In this document: piece after piece, positions 21,950 to 22,454 of the stretch
Layout of the letters: every line of letters begins with the position of its first letter
Position numbering within the stretch: the first letter of the stretch is position 1
Assembly (NCBI GenBank): GCA_022563615.1
Contig: JADFMZ010000005.1
Coordinates: 1-22,454 of the forward strand
Source of the DNA: Planctomycetota bacterium
GTDB taxonomy: Bacteria > Planctomycetota > Phycisphaerae > UBA1845
Length of the DNA stretch: 22,454 bases
Reading direction: 5' to 3'
Notes under the pieces: model-generated
What the model saw: only the letters and a program-made list of their open reading frames with translations
Databases searched by the model: none
Told to the model about the DNA's origin: nothing
Position numbers and translations under genes: made by a program

Positions 21950-22454
21950 ATGACTCTCACATCGACTATGGACGCATCGATCCAACAGTTTGCTTCGTGT
22001 TTTACCAAACCTTCCTTTCAGACGTTTCGCGTAATCGTCACCGGCTGGTTGCTGGGGCATGGACGGCGCGTGGTCACCCGGATCCTGCTGGCCGGCGACG
22101 GTCTGAAGCTCAAGACCTTCAGTTGTTATCACCGCTTCTTCAGCCAAGCCCGCTGGACGGTGGATGCGGTTGCCCGTGTCATGCTCGCTCTGGTATTGAA
22201 GTTCATCCCCGACGATGCCCCGATTGTGGTGGCGGTCGACGACACCCTCAACCGCAAGACCGGCAAACGCATCTGGGCCGCCGGCATGCATCACGATCCA
22301 CTGTTGTCCACGGCCCGGCGAGCGGCCTTCTCCTTCGGACACAATTGGGTCGTACTCTCGGTGCAACTTCGCCTTCCGTTTGCCCCGGACAAAACTTGGT
22401 CGCTGCCGATTCTGATGCGTCTCTATCGGCGCAAACAGAAGAAACGCAAACCCG
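21950..22454 (+). CDS. DDE-type transposase, N-terminal part
   Basis: The frame is open from the ATG at 21950 to the window edge (168 codons visible), with AGGAGG at 21936-21941 as a strong Shine-Dalgarno. The first catalytic aspartate is likely in IVVAVDDTLNRKTGK, followed by GMHHDPLLSTARRAAFSFGHN and WVVLSVQL. Together these resemble IS4/IS701-like DDE transposases that are abundant in planctomycetes. The N-terminal region (QTFRVIVTGWLLGHGRR...SCYHRFFSQARW) is the helical DNA-binding part. The remaining catalytic D and E residues lie beyond the window, so completeness cannot be judged. Confidence 0.85.
   Translation, partial: MTLTSTMDASIQQFASCFTKPSFQTFRVIVTGWLLGHGRRVVTRILLAGDGLKLKTFSCYHRFFSQARWTVDAVARVMLALVLKFIPDDAPIVVAVDDTLNRKTGKRIWAAGMHHDPLLSTARRAAFSFGHNWVVLSVQLRLPFAPDKTWSLPILMRLYRRKQKKRKP

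Larger units (their letters stand above)
21839..22454 (+). mobile_element. Insertion sequence, left part, running off the window
   Basis: A transposase begins at 21950 and the upstream ~110 bases form its leader. The left end is probably near 21830-21840, close to the start of the cysE coding region; I cannot place it exactly because the other terminal repeat lies outside the window. The leader contains a stem-loop at 21839-21880. Confidence 0.6.

Overview
The window reads as chromosomal DNA of a GC-rich bacterium, most likely a member of the Planctomycetota (Phycisphaerae-like or a relative). This placement is inferred from gene content and rests on no marker gene. The pointers are many multiheme c-type cytochromes beside NHL propellers, a PEP-CTERM surface protein, a b6f-type cytochrome b with a nonaheme partner, a cupredoxin/carboxypeptidase-regulatory protein, weak or absent Shine-Dalgarno sites on several genes, and many short palindromic repeats between genes.

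Left part (1-7300), mostly housekeeping and accessory genes: the end of a copper-site/CarboxypepD_reg protein; a MoxR AAA+ ATPase and an extended LOG-family protein on the minus strand; a GNAT acetyltransferase; a PIG-L deacetylase followed closely by an unrecognised 210-residue protein; ornithine carbamoyltransferase (argF), flanked by and containing copies of a palindromic repeat; and a NusG-like protein whose natural start appears to be cut off by an in-frame TAG. Positions 7426-8049 hold no gene I can support and lead into a PEP-CTERM protein that ends at a clear terminator.

Right part (8996-20789), an electron-transfer island. On the minus strand a membrane-anchored nonaheme cytochrome, a Rieske protein and a b6-type cytochrome b form an operon (12129 down to 8996) that looks like a quinol-oxidising bc complex using a multiheme cytochrome in place of cytochrome c1/f. 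Divergent from it is a tetraheme cytochrome c554-family protein. A second minus-strand operon (20053 down to 13331) encodes an outer-membrane beta-barrel, an NHL propeller lipoprotein, a 12-heme cytochrome, a tetraheme paralogue of that cytochrome's N-terminus, and a second NHL lipoprotein, with overlaps or one-base gaps between the last four. Divergent from the barrel is a small pentaheme lipoprotein broken by a one-base frameshift in a C tract. Taken together, the island could move electrons from the quinol pool through periplasmic cytochromes to a barrel-based outer-membrane conduit. This is an inference from gene content and order.

The right edge carries serine O-acetyltransferase (cysE/epsC type) with an insertion sequence lodged immediately upstream of its start. 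The transposase runs off the window.
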